Origin: Erythrobacter sp. NAP1
GTDB lineage: Bacteria; Pseudomonadota; Alphaproteobacteria; Sphingomonadales; Sphingomonadaceae
DNA: 64,000 bases
NCBI RefSeq assembly: GCF_000152865.1
Contig: NZ_CH672390.1
Location: 620,001-684,000 of the forward strand
Reading direction: 5' to 3'
A model generated the notes under the pieces. The model was not told the DNA's origin and did not search any database. It worked only from the letters and a program-made list of their open reading frames with translations. Shown piece after piece: positions 18,314 to 27,672 of the stretch; within the stretch, counting starts at the first letter, position 1, and every line of letters starts with the position of its first letter. The position numbers and the translations under genes are program-made.

Positions 18314-19327
18314 TTAACTCTCGATTCCGGCGAGAAATGCGGCGACATTGTGCCCGAGCGCGTCAATCCGGTAGCCGCCTTCCATGACTATGACCGCCGG
18401 GAGATCGGCCTGCGCAATACGCGCGCCGATCCGCTCCATGTCGGGTGTCGTAAGGCTGAAGTGTGAGATTGGGTCCTGCTCAAACGTGTCGGCGCCGTAG
18501 CTGACAACAAGGAACCTCGCCCCGAACTTAGCGATGGCCTCAAGTGCTCGATCCAGCGCTGCTTCGTAGGTCTCCCATGTGGTCCCGCGCGGCAGCGGCT
18601 GGTTGAAAGTCGTACCTTCGCCCGCGCCTTCTCCCGTTTCGTCACCATGGCCCCAGAAGTAGGGGTAATCGCTCGCCGGGTCGGCGTGGATCGAGGCGAA
18701 GAACACGTCTGCGTCCTTGTAAAAGATGTCCTGCGTCCCGTTGCCGTGGTGGTAATCGACATCGAGGATCGCAACCGGACCGAGACCGCGATCGACTGCG
18801 GCGCGCGCGACGATGGCCGCATTGTTGAGATAACAATAGCCGCCATAATAATCGCGGCCCGAATGGTGACCGGGAGGGCGGCAAAGCGCGAAGGCGTGGC
18901 GCGCGCGACCTGTTGCAACCGGTTCGAGTGCGCTCATCGCACTTTGTGCACCCCAATATGCCGCTTGCCATGTGCCGGAGGAAATTGGGGATGCGGCATC
19001 GAACCCGAAGGCGCCAAGCTTTGCGTCGATCCGGTCGAGCGACAGCCGCCTGCGACCGCACACCGGGAAGGCATAGCCGATCGCGTCACCCTCGCGCCCC
19101 GCTGCGAGCCATTCGTCGTGTGCTGCTTTCAAGAAGGAGAGGTATTCGCTGTCATGCACTGCCTCGATCGGAGCCATGCCGTGGTCGCGCGGCGCTTCGC
19201 CCGTTCCGATGGAAGCGTGGATCGATGCGAGCCTTGCCGGGCTTTCGGCAAAGTCCATCCACTCGCCATTATTGAGCTCGCGCAAGGGAGCATGGGCGGA
19301 CTGGTGGTCGGAATAAAAAGTGAGCAT
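18314..19327 (-). CDS. Histone-deacetylase-like amidohydrolase
   Basis: Zinc amidohydrolase of the HDAC/acetylpolyamine amidohydrolase superfamily (337 residues). The tandem histidines and zinc ligands are visible: RPPGHHSGRDYYGGYCYLNN near residue 125, DVDYHHGNGTQD near 165 and a later metal-binding aspartate in SYGADTFEQDP near 255. The bacterial substrate is likely a small acetylated amine such as an acetylpolyamine rather than histone. ATG at 19327 (MLTFYSDHQ) matches the family start. It is divergent from the lipoprotein-like gene at 19422. Confidence 0.9.
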   Translation of the reverse strand: MLTFYSDHQSAHAPLRELNNGEWMDFAESPARLASIHASIGTGEAPRDHGMAPIEAVHDSEYLSFLKAAHDEWLAAGREGDAIGYAFPVCGRRRLSLDRIDAKLGAFGFDAASPISSGTWQAAYWGAQSAMSALEPVATGRARHAFALCRPPGHHSGRDYYGGYCYLNNAAIVARAAVDRGLGPVAILDVDYHHGNGTQDIFYKDADVFFASIHADPASDYPYFWGHGDETGEGAGEGTTFNQPLPRGTTWETYEAALDRALEAIAKFGARFLVVSYGADTFEQDPISHFSLTTPDMERIGARIAQADLPAVIVMEGGYRIDALGHNVAAFLAGIES

Positions 19328-19421
19328 GGATGCCTTTTGAGTGGTCGCTGGTGCGCGTAGGATGCGTTTGTCAGTAACCTTGCACGCATTGTCTGCGAAG
19401 GGGTCTTGCGAAGGAACACAC

Positions 19422-20192
19422 ATGATCTCAACGCGCCGCACCTTTCTTGCAGGTAGCCTTGCCACCTTGGCTGCCGCTCATCCCTTGATGGGGTGCGGAC
19501 CGTTGCCATCGAGCACCAAGGTCCACGTGATGGGTGTGATCCATGGGCGGCATCGGCGCAGCGAGAGCTATTCGCTCGCGGTGTTGGAAGAGGCGATCCG
19601 CATTGCCGCGCCTGATGTGATCTTTACCGAGATACCGCCTGATCGCATCGATCAGGCGCGTTGCTCATTCGCCTCCACCGGCGAAGTCGATGAACCGCGC
19701 ACTGAAGTTTTCCCCGAATACACAGACGTCGTTTTTCCGCTGAGCCGGGAGATGCCTTTTCGGCTATTCGGTTGCGCTGGCTGGACAAGGCAAATCGCAG
19801 ATGACCGAGCCCAGGCGCTTGAGCGAATCCAGAACGATCCGGCGCGCGCGGAGCAATGGGCCGAGCACCGCGCGGCTCAGAGCGATTTTGCACAGGCCGT
19901 CGCCGGCCGTAGCGACGATCCGCGGTTCATTCACACCGAACATTTCGATCAACTTGTTGAAAAATCGCGCGAACCTTATCAGCGCTATTTCGATCAAGAC
20001 CTCGGACCGGGTGGCTGGAGTCAGATCAACAGAGCGCACACCGACCTTATCAATGCTGCCCTCGACGAAATTTCCGGGGAAGGGCTCACAACGCTCATCA
20101 TGTTTGGATCGGCGCATAAATATATGATCCGCCGCAGCATTTCCCAACGCGGTGACATTGCCTTGCTCGACACCGCCGATCTGTTTGCGTGA
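19422..20192 (+). CDS. Predicted Tat/lipoprotein of unknown function, possibly TIKI/TraB- or ChaN-like
   Basis: A 256-residue protein beginning with a twin-arginine stretch (STRRTFLAGSL) and a lipobox-like LMGC, so export and lipid attachment are likely. The mature part opens with HVMGVIHGRH, a short GxxH motif; later come FTEIPPD (acidic), and near the C-terminus GSAHKYMIR, a second GxxH-type motif. This layout recalls TIKI/TraB or ChaN/erythromycin-esterase-like folds, but similarity is weak and the assignment is tentative. GAAGGA precedes the ATG. Confidence 0.6.
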   Translation: MISTRRTFLAGSLATLAAAHPLMGCGPLPSSTKVHVMGVIHGRHRRSESYSLAVLEEAIRIAAPDVIFTEIPPDRIDQARCSFASTGEVDEPRTEVFPEYTDVVFPLSREMPFRLFGCAGWTRQIADDRAQALERIQNDPARAEQWAEHRAAQSDFAQAVAGRSDDPRFIHTEHFDQLVEKSREPYQRYFDQDLGPGGWSQINRAHTDLINAALDEISGEGLTTLIMFGSAHKYMIRRSISQRGDIALLDTADLFA

Positions 20193-20291
20193 CATACTCG
20201 CGGAAAACCATGGCGATCTTGACTTGCGCTTAATCGAACCGACCTTTAGGGCCATTCACGAGTTTAATACCCAGTCTCAAGAGGGATACAC

Positions 20292-20528
20292 ATGAGCGAT
20301 ACTGCCGACCGCGTGCAGAAAATTGTCGTCGAACATCTCGGCGTCGAAGGTGACAAGGTCACTCAGGATGCAAGCTTCATCGATGATCTTGGCGCAGACA
20401 GCCTCGACATCGTCGAGCTTGTGATGGCTTTCGAAGAAGAATTCGGCGTCGAAATTCCCGACGATGCAGCCGAGAAGATCTCGACCGTTGGCGATGCCAC
20501 GAAATTCATCGAGGAAAACAAGGGCTAA
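20292..20528 (+). CDS. acpP: Acyl carrier protein
   Basis: Carrier of growing acyl chains in type II fatty-acid synthesis. The 78 residues have the phosphopantetheine-attachment serine in [21 protein letters not shown] (near residue 38). Strongly acidic and of standard length. AAGAGG lies 8 bases before the ATG. fabF follows after a terminator-like hairpin. Confidence 0.98.
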   Translation: MSDTADRVQKIVVEHLGVEGDKVTQDASFIDDLGADSLDIVELVMAFEEEFGVEIPDDAAEKISTVGDATKFIEENKG

Positions 20529-20578
20529 TCGCCCCGCAATATGCGCGTCGCATCACACATGAGGCGCGCAATTGACCA

Positions 20579-20624
20579 ACAGGCCCGAGCCCTTTGTGAA
20601 GGGCCTTCGGGCCTGTAGTGTTTT
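20579..20624 (+). terminator. Terminator or attenuator between acpP and fabF
   Basis: ACAGGCCCGA (20579-20588) pairs with TCGGGCCTGT (20607-20616), with an inner GCCCTT/AAGGGC stem, then AGTGTTTT. It would make acpP transcripts more abundant than fabF, as expected. Confidence 0.75.
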
Positions 20625-20669
20625 GGACGTAAATTCGAATTTTGCCCTTGTGGGCTGTGGAGATACCTG

Positions 20670-21929
20670 ATGCGCCGCGTTGTCGTAACCGGTCTTGGCC
20701 TTGTCACACCGCTTGGCGGTGATGTTGAAACCTCGTGGAAGAACTTGATCGCTGGCGAAAGCGGCGCGGGTCCGATCACGCGCTTCGACACCGAAGGCCA
20801 GAAATGCACGATTGCCTGCGAAGTCAAAGGCAAGGACCACCCGTGGGGCTTTGACGCAGACAAGCGCGTCGACAGCAAGGTTCAGCGGCAGGTGGACCCG
20901 TTCATCGTCTATGGCATCGATGCTGCCGGACAGGCGCTCGAAGATGCGGGCCTTACTGACCTTTCCGACGAGGAAAAGGAGCGCGTGGGCTGCTCGATCG
21001 GCGCAGGCATCGGCGGGCTTCCAGGTATCGAATATGAAAGCGTCAACCTGCACGAGCGCGGCCCTGGCCGGGTCAGCCCGCACTTTGTGCATGGCCGCCT
21101 GATCAATCTCGTCACCGGACAGGTGCAGATCAAATATGGTTTCATGGGCCCGAACCACGCGGTCGTGACCGCCTGTTCGACCGGCGCACACTCGATTGGT
21201 GATGCCGCGCGTATGATCGCGATGGATGATGCGGACGTGATGCTGGCCGGAGGTGCGGAGAGCACTATCAACCCGCTGGGCATCGCCGGATTTGCACAGG
21301 CCCGCGCACTTAACACCAATTTCAATGACCGCCCCAAGGAAGCAAGTCGCCCTTACGACAAGGACCGCGAAGGCTTCGTGATGGGCGAGGGTGCAGGCGT
21401 CGTAGTGCTTGAAGAATATGAGCGCGCCAAGGCACGCGGCGCAAAGATCTACGCCGAAGTCACCGGCTACGGCCTCTCAGGTGATGCTTACCACGTCACC
21501 GCACCGCACCCCGAAGGAAAGGGCGCAGAGCTCGCCATGAAGATGGCGCTGCGCAAGGCTGGCCTTGGTCCGGGCGACATCGACTACGTGAACGCGCATG
21601 GCACTAGCACGATGGCCGATACGATCGAACTCGCCGCAGTTAAGCGCGTGTTGGGCGATGACCTGAGCGGTGCTTCGATGAGCTCGACCAAGAGCGCTAT
21701 TGGCCACCTTCTGGGCGGCGCTGGCGCGGTTGAGGCTGTGTTCTGCATTCTCGCGATGCGCGACGGGATCGTCCCGCCGACGCTCAACCTCGACAATCCG
21801 GACGAGGGGACCGAAGGCATCGACCTCGTACCGCACACGGCGAAGAAGCGCGAAGTGCGCGCGGTGCTCAACAACAGCTTCGGTTTCGGCGGCACCAACG
21901 CCTCGCTGATCATGCAGAAGGTCGACTGA
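20670..21929 (+). CDS. fabF: 3-oxoacyl-ACP synthase II
   Basis: Condensing enzyme of fatty-acid elongation, 419 residues. The Cys-His-His triad motifs are present: VTACSTGAHS near residue 170, NAHGTSTMADTIEL near 312 and SAIGHLLGGAG near 348. Start MRRVVVTGLGLVTPLG is family-typical, with GGAG upstream. It is followed at four bases by mltG, so co-transcription is likely, a common order in sphingomonads. Confidence 0.97.
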   Translation: MRRVVVTGLGLVTPLGGDVETSWKNLIAGESGAGPITRFDTEGQKCTIACEVKGKDHPWGFDADKRVDSKVQRQVDPFIVYGIDAAGQALEDAGLTDLSDEEKERVGCSIGAGIGGLPGIEYESVNLHERGPGRVSPHFVHGRLINLVTGQVQIKYGFMGPNHAVVTACSTGAHSIGDAARMIAMDDADVMLAGGAESTINPLGIAGFAQARALNTNFNDRPKEASRPYDKDREGFVMGEGAGVVVLEEYERAKARGAKIYAEVTGYGLSGDAYHVTAPHPEGKGAELAMKMALRKAGLGPGDIDYVNAHGTSTMADTIELAAVKRVLGDDLSGASMSSTKSAIGHLLGGAGAVEAVFCILAMRDGIVPPTLNLDNPDEGTEGIDLVPHTAKKREVRAVLNNSFGFGGTNASLIMQKVD

Positions 21930-21933
21930 GCCG

Positions 21934-22902
21934 GTGCGCAGGTTAGGGCTGCTCATCATCAGCCTGATCATGCTGGCAGGCGTCGGGCTGCTGCTCGCGC
22001 CGCAATTGCTTGGGCAAGCGCAGATCGAGGAGGAGACGCCTTTCATGATCCCGGCGGGCTCATCGCTCAGCGCCGTGGCCCAGGATCTGGAAGAGAAGCA
22101 ACTTATCAGCTCGGCTGACGGGTTCCTGCTGTCGGCCCGGCTGTTCGGCTCGTCCGATCCCATCCAGGCGGGGGAGTTCGCTCTGACGCCCGGTATGAGC
22201 CAGCAGGACATTCTGACCGCGTTCCAGTCGGGCGACGTGATCCGGCGTTTTGTCACCATCCCAGAGGGCATGCCCTCGGTGCTGGTTTGGGAGCGCCTGA
22301 TGGCCGAAGAATTGCTGACCGGCGAAATCGACGTGCCTGCCGAAGGCTCGATCCTGCCTGACACCTACGCCTTTGAGCGAGGACAGCCGCGCTCTGAATT
22401 GCTCGAGCAGATGCAGTCGGCGATGGACCTGTACCTTGCCGAGGCCTGGGCCGAGCGGGGCGAGAATATCGCCGTCGACACGATCCGCGAGGCGCTGATC
22501 CTGGCTTCAGTGGTTGAGAAGGAGACAGGCACTCCAGAAGAGCGCCGCACGGTGGCTGGCCTGTATTCCAACCGGATCGAAGTGGGCATGATGCTTCAGG
22601 CCGACCCAACGATTATCTACCCCATCACCAAGGGGAAGCCACTGGGCCGCCGCATCCGCCAGTCAGAGATTGCCGCCATCAACGGCTACAACACCTACAC
22701 CCGCGTCGGCCTGCCCGAGGGTCCGATCACCAATCCGGGCCGTGAGAGCATTGCCGCAGTGCTTAACCCTGAGGACCACAATTACCTTTTCATGGTTGCC
22801 GACGGCACCGGCGGTCATGAGTTCAACGAAACGTTGGACGGTCACAACGAAGCGGTCGGACGCTGGTTCGAAATCCGCAGGCAGCGCGGCGAGATGAACT
22901 AG
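21934..22902 (+). CDS. mltG: Endolytic peptidoglycan transglycosylase MltG
   Basis: YceG-like inner-membrane terminase that cuts nascent glycan strands. A single N-terminal membrane helix (residues about 4-25) is followed by a LysM-like part and the YceG catalytic domain with ASVVEKETGTPEERRTVAG (catalytic Glu near residue 192) and LQADPTIIY near 225. GTG start four bases after fabF. Length 322 is typical. Confidence 0.94.
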   Translation: MRRLGLLIISLIMLAGVGLLLAPQLLGQAQIEEETPFMIPAGSSLSAVAQDLEEKQLISSADGFLLSARLFGSSDPIQAGEFALTPGMSQQDILTAFQSGDVIRRFVTIPEGMPSVLVWERLMAEELLTGEIDVPAEGSILPDTYAFERGQPRSELLEQMQSAMDLYLAEAWAERGENIAVDTIREALILASVVEKETGTPEERRTVAGLYSNRIEVGMMLQADPTIIYPITKGKPLGRRIRQSEIAAINGYNTYTRVGLPEGPITNPGRESIAAVLNPEDHNYLFMVADGTGGHEFNETLDGHNEAVGRWFEIRRQRGEMN

Positions 22903-22904
22903 TC

Positions 22905-23438
22905 TTGGGCTCGCAGCCTTTCATCCTGACCGCTTCGATCCCTGAACCGGTTCGTGGCTGGGCAGAAGGACTAAGGCGCGCGCATTTTCCGCCAGAGCGA
23001 AACCATCTGCACGCACATGTGACGCTGTTCCACGCATTTGCGCCTTCCTTGCGCGAGGAATTGCTCGGCTTTCTGCCGCAGGTCACGGGAGAATTCGAGC
23101 CTCCCGAGGGGCGCATCACCGGTTTGCTCGATTTCGGCAAGGGCACGGCGATCAGGCTTGAAGCTCCGGGCCTCATCGCCGTTCGCAGGATCATCGCAGA
23201 GCATTTTCACGGCATGCTGACCGAGCAGGATCTGCACGAACCGCGGCCTCACATAACGATCCAGAACAAGGTGTCCAAAGAGGAGGCTAGGGCGCTGCAG
23301 GCTCGGTTGATCCCCCAGCTTGACCCCTGGATCGATCGTGGGTGGTTCACCTTTCCCGCGCTCGAATTGCACCTGTATGAGGGCGGCCCTTGGAAAGAGG
23401 TGAAGCGAATGCCATTTCGTGGACGCGAGCGCTTGTAG
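22905..23438 (+). CDS. 2'-5' RNA ligase/2H phosphoesterase family protein
   Basis: A 177-residue 2H phosphoesterase with two HxT motifs, HAHVTLFHAF near residue 32 and PRPHITIQNK near 113, the catalytic pair of cyclic-phosphodiester/2'-5' RNA ligase-like enzymes. It starts at TTG two bases after mltG and so is probably translationally coupled. It may act on RNA 2',3'-cyclic phosphates; the substrate is unknown. Confidence 0.85.
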   Translation: MGSQPFILTASIPEPVRGWAEGLRRAHFPPERNHLHAHVTLFHAFAPSLREELLGFLPQVTGEFEPPEGRITGLLDFGKGTAIRLEAPGLIAVRRIIAEHFHGMLTEQDLHEPRPHITIQNKVSKEEARALQARLIPQLDPWIDRGWFTFPALELHLYEGGPWKEVKRMPFRGRERL

Positions 23439-23511
23439 TATAGGCACTTAGTCCGCGTGATTGACTGCGCGAATCCGGACGCAGTGCGCCGGCGCATTTG
23501 GGGGGAAATTG

Positions 23512-24204
23512 ATGGAAGAGGCGAGCACCTTAGCAGGCTGGGCCGCGGGCGCGGCGCTGGTCGCGGCGATGTTGCCGGGACAGGTGCGCACGATACGCAT
23601 CATCGCGCTCGTCGCGGGTATTCTCGGCGTTGCACATTTCGCTCTCAAGGGAGAATTCAGCGTTGCGCTGCTGATCGCGGCGGCGTTTCTGCTGGTCAAT
23701 GCGTTCCGGCTTTTCGCACTCTATCGGCGCGCTCGCAGCGGCGTGATGACCAGTGAAGAGCGCGAGCTGTTCGACCACGTCATGCAGATCGAAGATCCCG
23801 CTCGTCAAAACCGCCTCCGCGATCTCATGGTGTGGAGCGACATGGAAGTGGGTGAAGACCTGATCGTCCAGGGCCAACTCGACCCGCCGCTTATCTACAT
23901 CGCCAGCGGCCGCGCTTCGATCGTACGCGATGGCGAGGCCGTGAATGAATGCGGAGCAGGGGAGTTTCTTGGCGAAATGAGCCACATCTCCGGCCATACC
24001 GCGAGCGCGACAGTCAAGGTGACGAAACCCATGCGCTGCGCCCGCATCGACCGCGATGCCCTCGCGCAATTGTCGAAGAGCTTGCCCGAGATCGGGCGCG
24101 CGGTCGACAACGCCTTCAACCGTTCGCTGGCAGTCAAGGTCATGCGCATGAACAGGGCCAACGCACCTGCAAATCAGGATGACGCCGAGCAATCGCAAAC
24201 TTGA
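23512..24204 (+). CDS. Membrane protein with cyclic-nucleotide-binding domain
   Basis: A 230-residue protein with three hydrophobic segments in the first 75 residues and a C-terminal cNMP-binding domain (EDLIVQGQLDPPLIYIASGRASIVRD near 120, GAGEFLGEM near 155). The domain's phosphate-binding cassette is loose, so cAMP binding is uncertain. ATG at 23512 (MEEASTLAGW) is chosen because GGGGGGAAATT precedes it; an upstream GTG in frame is less likely. Popeye-like sensors share this layout. It is the last gene before the tRNA. Confidence 0.72.
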   Translation: MEEASTLAGWAAGAALVAAMLPGQVRTIRIIALVAGILGVAHFALKGEFSVALLIAAAFLLVNAFRLFALYRRARSGVMTSEERELFDHVMQIEDPARQNRLRDLMVWSDMEVGEDLIVQGQLDPPLIYIASGRASIVRDGEAVNECGAGEFLGEMSHISGHTASATVKVTKPMRCARIDRDALAQLSKSLPEIGRAVDNAFNRSLAVKVMRMNRANAPANQDDAEQSQT

Positions 24205-24314
24205 GGTTGACCGGGGCATGGGAGCGCCCTAAATGCGCCGCTCGCTTGAGGCATTAAGCCTCGCGAATCCCGGTTGCCAACCGACAATCGGGAGCCCCCA
24301 GGGCAAACTGGTGT

Positions 24315-24391
24315 GGCGGAGTAGCTCAGGTGGTTAGAGCAGCGGAATCATAATCCGCGTGTCGGGGGTTCGAGTCCCTCCTCCGCTACCA
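24315..24391 (+). tRNA. tRNA-Met(CAU)
   Basis: A 77-base cloverleaf with encoded CCA. The acceptor stem is GGCGGAG with CTCCGCT (G1-U72 wobble), the D arm is GCTC/GAGC, the anticodon stem GCGGA/TCCGC has loop ATCATAA giving anticodon CAU, and the T loop is TTCGAGT. Elongator methionine is likely; a lysidine-modified Ile tRNA is not excluded. A P4-type integrase gene starts 178 bases downstream, so the 3' end is the likely integration site. Confidence 0.95.
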
Positions 24392-24569
24392 TTCTCGAAT
24401 CCGCATGGGTTCGCATTCTTCCGTATAAATCCGAAAAAAACAATGAAATCAAAACCATGTCGCTGATTCGCGTCCGCTTGCGTTCGCTTGCATGCGCTTG
24501 AAGCCGGATTTGGAGTGGGGGTATTTTGGGGGTACTTTCGGGGGGTACCGAAAAGGAGCGATACCCCCA

Positions 24570-25823
24570 ATGGCTTTGAGTGAGATTCAGATCAAGAATG
24601 CGAAGGCGGCAGAACGACCCTACAAGCTTGCCGACGGTGAAGGGCTATTCCTCCTCGTAAAAGCGAACGGTTCGAAGCTCTGGCGCATGAAATACCGCTA
24701 TCGCGGAAAGGAGAAGCTGCTTTCCTTTGGTGCTTATCCTGACGTCGGAATAGCGGCTGCGCGTGAGTTGAAGACGCTTGCAAGGGCTGCCTTGGCCGAA
24801 GGCAAGGATCCGATGGTCCACAAGCCTGGTCGAGATTTCGAGCCAGAGAAAACCTTCAAGGCTGTTGCTGAGATGTGGCACAAGAATCGAAAGAGCAGCC
24901 TTGATCCAGCTCATGCGAAGCGTGTCTGGTCTCGGATGGAACGGGACGTGTTTCCGGTATTGGGCGAAAGGATGATGCACGAGATCACCCCCCCTGAAGT
25001 TTTAGGCGTGATCCGCAATATTGAAGAACGGGGGGCTCTGGATATCAGTCGGCGTGCGAAGCAGAGCATTGGCCAAGTTTTCCAGTTCGCCATCGCGAGT
25101 GGGCTTTGCGATGCGGACCCCACGGCTCATCTTCGCGGCGCTCTGAAGCCGCGACCTCGCGTAAAGCATATGGCCAAACTGCCGCTCGCTCTGTTGCCAG
25201 AGCTCATAAACAAGCTGGATCAATACAATGAAGAAGGGGAGCGACGCTCCGAGATTACTCGCGCAGCGCTCACCTTCGCGCTTCTGACATGGGTCAGAAC
25301 GAAGGAACTTCGTTTTGCCAAGAAGCACGAGTTCGAGGATCTAGAAGGAAACTCTCCGCTTTGGCGCATCGGGCCTGATCGAATGAAGATGCACCGTGAG
25401 CATATCGTACCATTGTCAATGCAAGCCGCTTCGCTCGCCAAGGACATGATCGCATGTTCTCAAAGTGACTATGTCTTTCCCGGCCAGAAGCGTGGAGTGC
25501 CGCTATCCGAAAACACCATGATCTATGGTTTGTATCGTCTGGGCTATCACGGTCGGCAGACTGTTCATGGCTTCAGAGGTCTTGCGAGCACATGGGCCAA
25601 TGAACAGCTTGTCGAAGTCGGCCAACCGCCAATGTGGATCCGAAAGTACCATGAAGACTGGGTCGAGCTTCAACTGGCTCATAGCGAGGAGAACGAAGTT
25701 CGCGGGGCCTATAATGCCGCAGAGTATCTGGCGCCCCGTCGCGCGATGCTTCAAGATTGGGCGAACTTCCTCGATGCGATGCGCGGAAAAACAGGCAATG
25801 TTGCGATCTTGAGAGCTGCGTGA
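24570..25823 (+). CDS. P4-type tyrosine integrase (DUF4102)
   Basis: Site-specific recombinase that probably inserted this element at the tRNA-Met gene. The 417 residues comprise an N-terminal Arm-binding DUF4102 domain (IKNAKAAERPYKLADGEGLFL), a SAM-like core-binding domain, and the catalytic domain with TWVRTKELR (first Arg, near 258), HGFRGLAST (HxxR, near 331), LAHSEEN (His) and the AYNAAEYL tyrosine near 394. ATG at 24570 has AAAAGGAGC upstream. Orientation is away from the tRNA, as is usual. Confidence 0.95.
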   Translation: MALSEIQIKNAKAAERPYKLADGEGLFLLVKANGSKLWRMKYRYRGKEKLLSFGAYPDVGIAAARELKTLARAALAEGKDPMVHKPGRDFEPEKTFKAVAEMWHKNRKSSLDPAHAKRVWSRMERDVFPVLGERMMHEITPPEVLGVIRNIEERGALDISRRAKQSIGQVFQFAIASGLCDADPTAHLRGALKPRPRVKHMAKLPLALLPELINKLDQYNEEGERRSEITRAALTFALLTWVRTKELRFAKKHEFEDLEGNSPLWRIGPDRMKMHREHIVPLSMQAASLAKDMIACSQSDYVFPGQKRGVPLSENTMIYGLYRLGYHGRQTVHGFRGLASTWANEQLVEVGQPPMWIRKYHEDWVELQLAHSEENEVRGAYNAAEYLAPRRAMLQDWANFLDAMRGKTGNVAILRAA

Positions 25824-25832
25824 TTTAGCGTG

Positions 25833-26036
25833 CTATGCCGGGACTTGGCCCAGCCACTCAACTCGAAGGCGGTCAAAGCCCACAACGACACCCTCGGCGG
25901 TGACCTCGAAACCGAAGTCATCGTTCGATGGTTCGTAGCCTTCCAGAACCCAGTGGTCGCCTGCATCTGTCACGATAGCTGCCCCACGCGGGAGATGCTC
26001 GAGCCGTCCGCTGATCCTTTTCCGATTCGTGTTCAT
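25833..26036 (-). CDS. DUF5818-like small protein
   Basis: A 67-residue acidic protein resembling the DUF5818 proteins common in sphingomonad elements; function is unknown. The visible core is RISGRLEHLPRGAAIVTDAG followed by a WVLEGYEP stretch, suggesting a small beta-rich fold. ATG at 26036 overlaps the stop of the transglycosylase gene (ATGA), which fixes this start over one seven codons upstream. Family assignment is by resemblance only. Confidence 0.6.
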   Translation of the reverse strand: MNTNRKRISGRLEHLPRGAAIVTDAGDHWVLEGYEPSNDDFGFEVTAEGVVVGFDRLRVEWLGQVPA

Positions 26037-26623
26037 AGTGCTCCGTATGCCATCCATCTTTGGATAACGCTCCTCACATATCCCGGCGTTTCCCGATTTC
26101 TTGGAATTCCACCAGCACGGGATACCGCGCCGGGTCCCGCATTGTAGGCCGCCAATGCGAGATGGATCGCACCAAACCGGTCGAGCATCTGCCTTAGATA
26201 TCGCGCGCCACCGTCGATATTCTGAGCTGGGTCGTGCCGATTGGTTACTCCGAGTTCTCGTGCGGTTGCAGGCATAAGTTGCGCAAGTCCGGCAGCACCA
26301 GCCGGACTGATCGCCATTGGATTAAACCGAGATTCTTGCCAGACCAATGCTTGGAGCAAGCGAGGCGGCAATCGATACCTTGCTTCAGCTTGGCGGATGA
26401 GGGGTTCGTAGAGCGTCTCCTTGAAACTTCGGTTGGCGGCCGATGGGTACCCTCCTTCGGTCCCAATGACCGCCAGAGAAGGATCGTACATAACTTCATT
26501 GTCTACCGGCTTTTCGACCCTGCTCAGTCGATGATCAAAGACCCGGAACTCCTGCGCCTGAGCGATGGCGGGGATCGCAATTGCGAGCCCGCAACACACG
26601 CCAGTTACCCATTTTCGTCTCAT
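26033..26623 (-). CDS. Exported lytic transglycosylase (SLT domain)
   Basis: Murein-cleaving enzyme of 196 residues with a signal peptide (MRRKWVTGVCCGLAIAIPAIAQAQ) and a C-terminal SLT domain: WQESRFNPMAISPAGAAGLAQ carries the catalytic Glu near residue 87, then GGARYLRQML and ALAAYNAGPG. Such VirB1/TraL-like enzymes usually open peptidoglycan for conjugation machines, yet no secretion genes are in this window. ATG at 26623 has AGAGAGAA upstream. It is divergent from the CHC2-Toprim gene. Confidence 0.88.
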   Translation of the reverse strand: MRRKWVTGVCCGLAIAIPAIAQAQEFRVFDHRLSRVEKPVDNEVMYDPSLAVIGTEGGYPSAANRSFKETLYEPLIRQAEARYRLPPRLLQALVWQESRFNPMAISPAGAAGLAQLMPATARELGVTNRHDPAQNIDGGARYLRQMLDRFGAIHLALAAYNAGPGAVSRAGGIPRNRETPGYVRSVIQRWMAYGAL

Positions 26624-26757
26624 TGCGTTCTCTCTTGTCTTGCCTGGACAGGTGGCAGAACATAAATGGAACATAAGGGTGTAGGAAAGCGCCATACGCG
26701 TCCGGTAAGAGGAAAGGGGGCAGTCTGCAGGGGCAATTGTGCGGCGATGGAGCCAGT

Positions 26758-27672
26758 ATGTCCGTTTCGAACTCAACCCTATCCCGCCCCTCGCTAGAGG
26801 ACACCGCTCGCAAGCTCTGCGAGAGCCGCGGCGGCAAGTGGTCAGGCACCAAGGGCATGGCCCGTTGTCCCGCGCATGGTGACCGCAACCCTTCGCTCGG
26901 CGTTACGCTTGGCCGGAGGGCTATCCTACTGCATTGTTTCGCCGGATGCGATCAGGCGAGCGTGCTCGCTGCCCTCGCTCGAGAAGGGATCGAGACCTCT
27001 GCGCTATTCTCAGGCTCCTCCGACGAGTTTCCGATCCAGCCGCGCTATTCCAGCCAGCCATCGGCTGCAGCACTCCGCATCTGGCGCGATGCTCGACCGT
27101 TGCACCGAAGTCCTGCCAAGGCCTACCTCGAAGGGCGCGGCATCCTCGCCACGTCCCATGCGCTGAAATTTCATCCGCGCACGCCGCTTGGACCGAAGGG
27201 TCGCGCACGCTTCCTGCCAGCGATGATCGCTGCGGTCAGCCTCGACGAGGGGCCGATTGCCGTTCACCGGACTTTCCTGTCGCAATGCGGCAATACGCAG
27301 GCATTGTTTGCGAAGCCGAAACGCGCACTGGGGTCTCTCGGCGAGGCGGCGGTACGTCTGTTCGAACCTGCCGAGGGAAGGCTCGGTCTCGCCGAAGGCA
27401 TTGAAAGCGCGATGTCGGCCTATGCGCTCACTGGTATCCCGACGTGGGCAACGCTGGGCAATGGACGCTTCGGGCTGGTTGCCATTCCGGAGAGCGTGAG
27501 CGACCTTCATCTCTTCGTGGATCACGATTCTGGCGGCGACCTTGCAGCCGAGCGAGGGCGCGATGCCTATCTCCGTGAAGGGCGAAACATCCAAGTCCGA
27601 CAGCCCAAATCGCGCGGGACCGACTGGAACGATGAACTCCAGTCATGGCTGCGCCGAAAGGCGTGTCGCTAA
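26758..27672 (+). CDS. Primase-like CHC2 zinc finger and Toprim protein (DUF7146-type)
   Basis: A 304-residue protein with an N-terminal CHC2-type zinc knuckle (MARCPAHGD near residue 37 and HCFAGC near 60) and a C-terminal Toprim domain (LAEGIESAMSAY near 213, FVDHDSGG near 257). It lacks the central polymerase core of a full DnaG, so it may prime or process element DNA as an accessory, or be a partner of the helicase downstream. ATG at 26758 has GGAG upstream. It leads a plus-strand run with the helicase and ParB-like genes. Confidence 0.85.
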   Translation: MSVSNSTLSRPSLEDTARKLCESRGGKWSGTKGMARCPAHGDRNPSLGVTLGRRAILLHCFAGCDQASVLAALAREGIETSALFSGSSDEFPIQPRYSSQPSAAALRIWRDARPLHRSPAKAYLEGRGILATSHALKFHPRTPLGPKGRARFLPAMIAAVSLDEGPIAVHRTFLSQCGNTQALFAKPKRALGSLGEAAVRLFEPAEGRLGLAEGIESAMSAYALTGIPTWATLGNGRFGLVAIPESVSDLHLFVDHDSGGDLAAERGRDAYLREGRNIQVRQPKSRGTDWNDELQSWLRRKACR

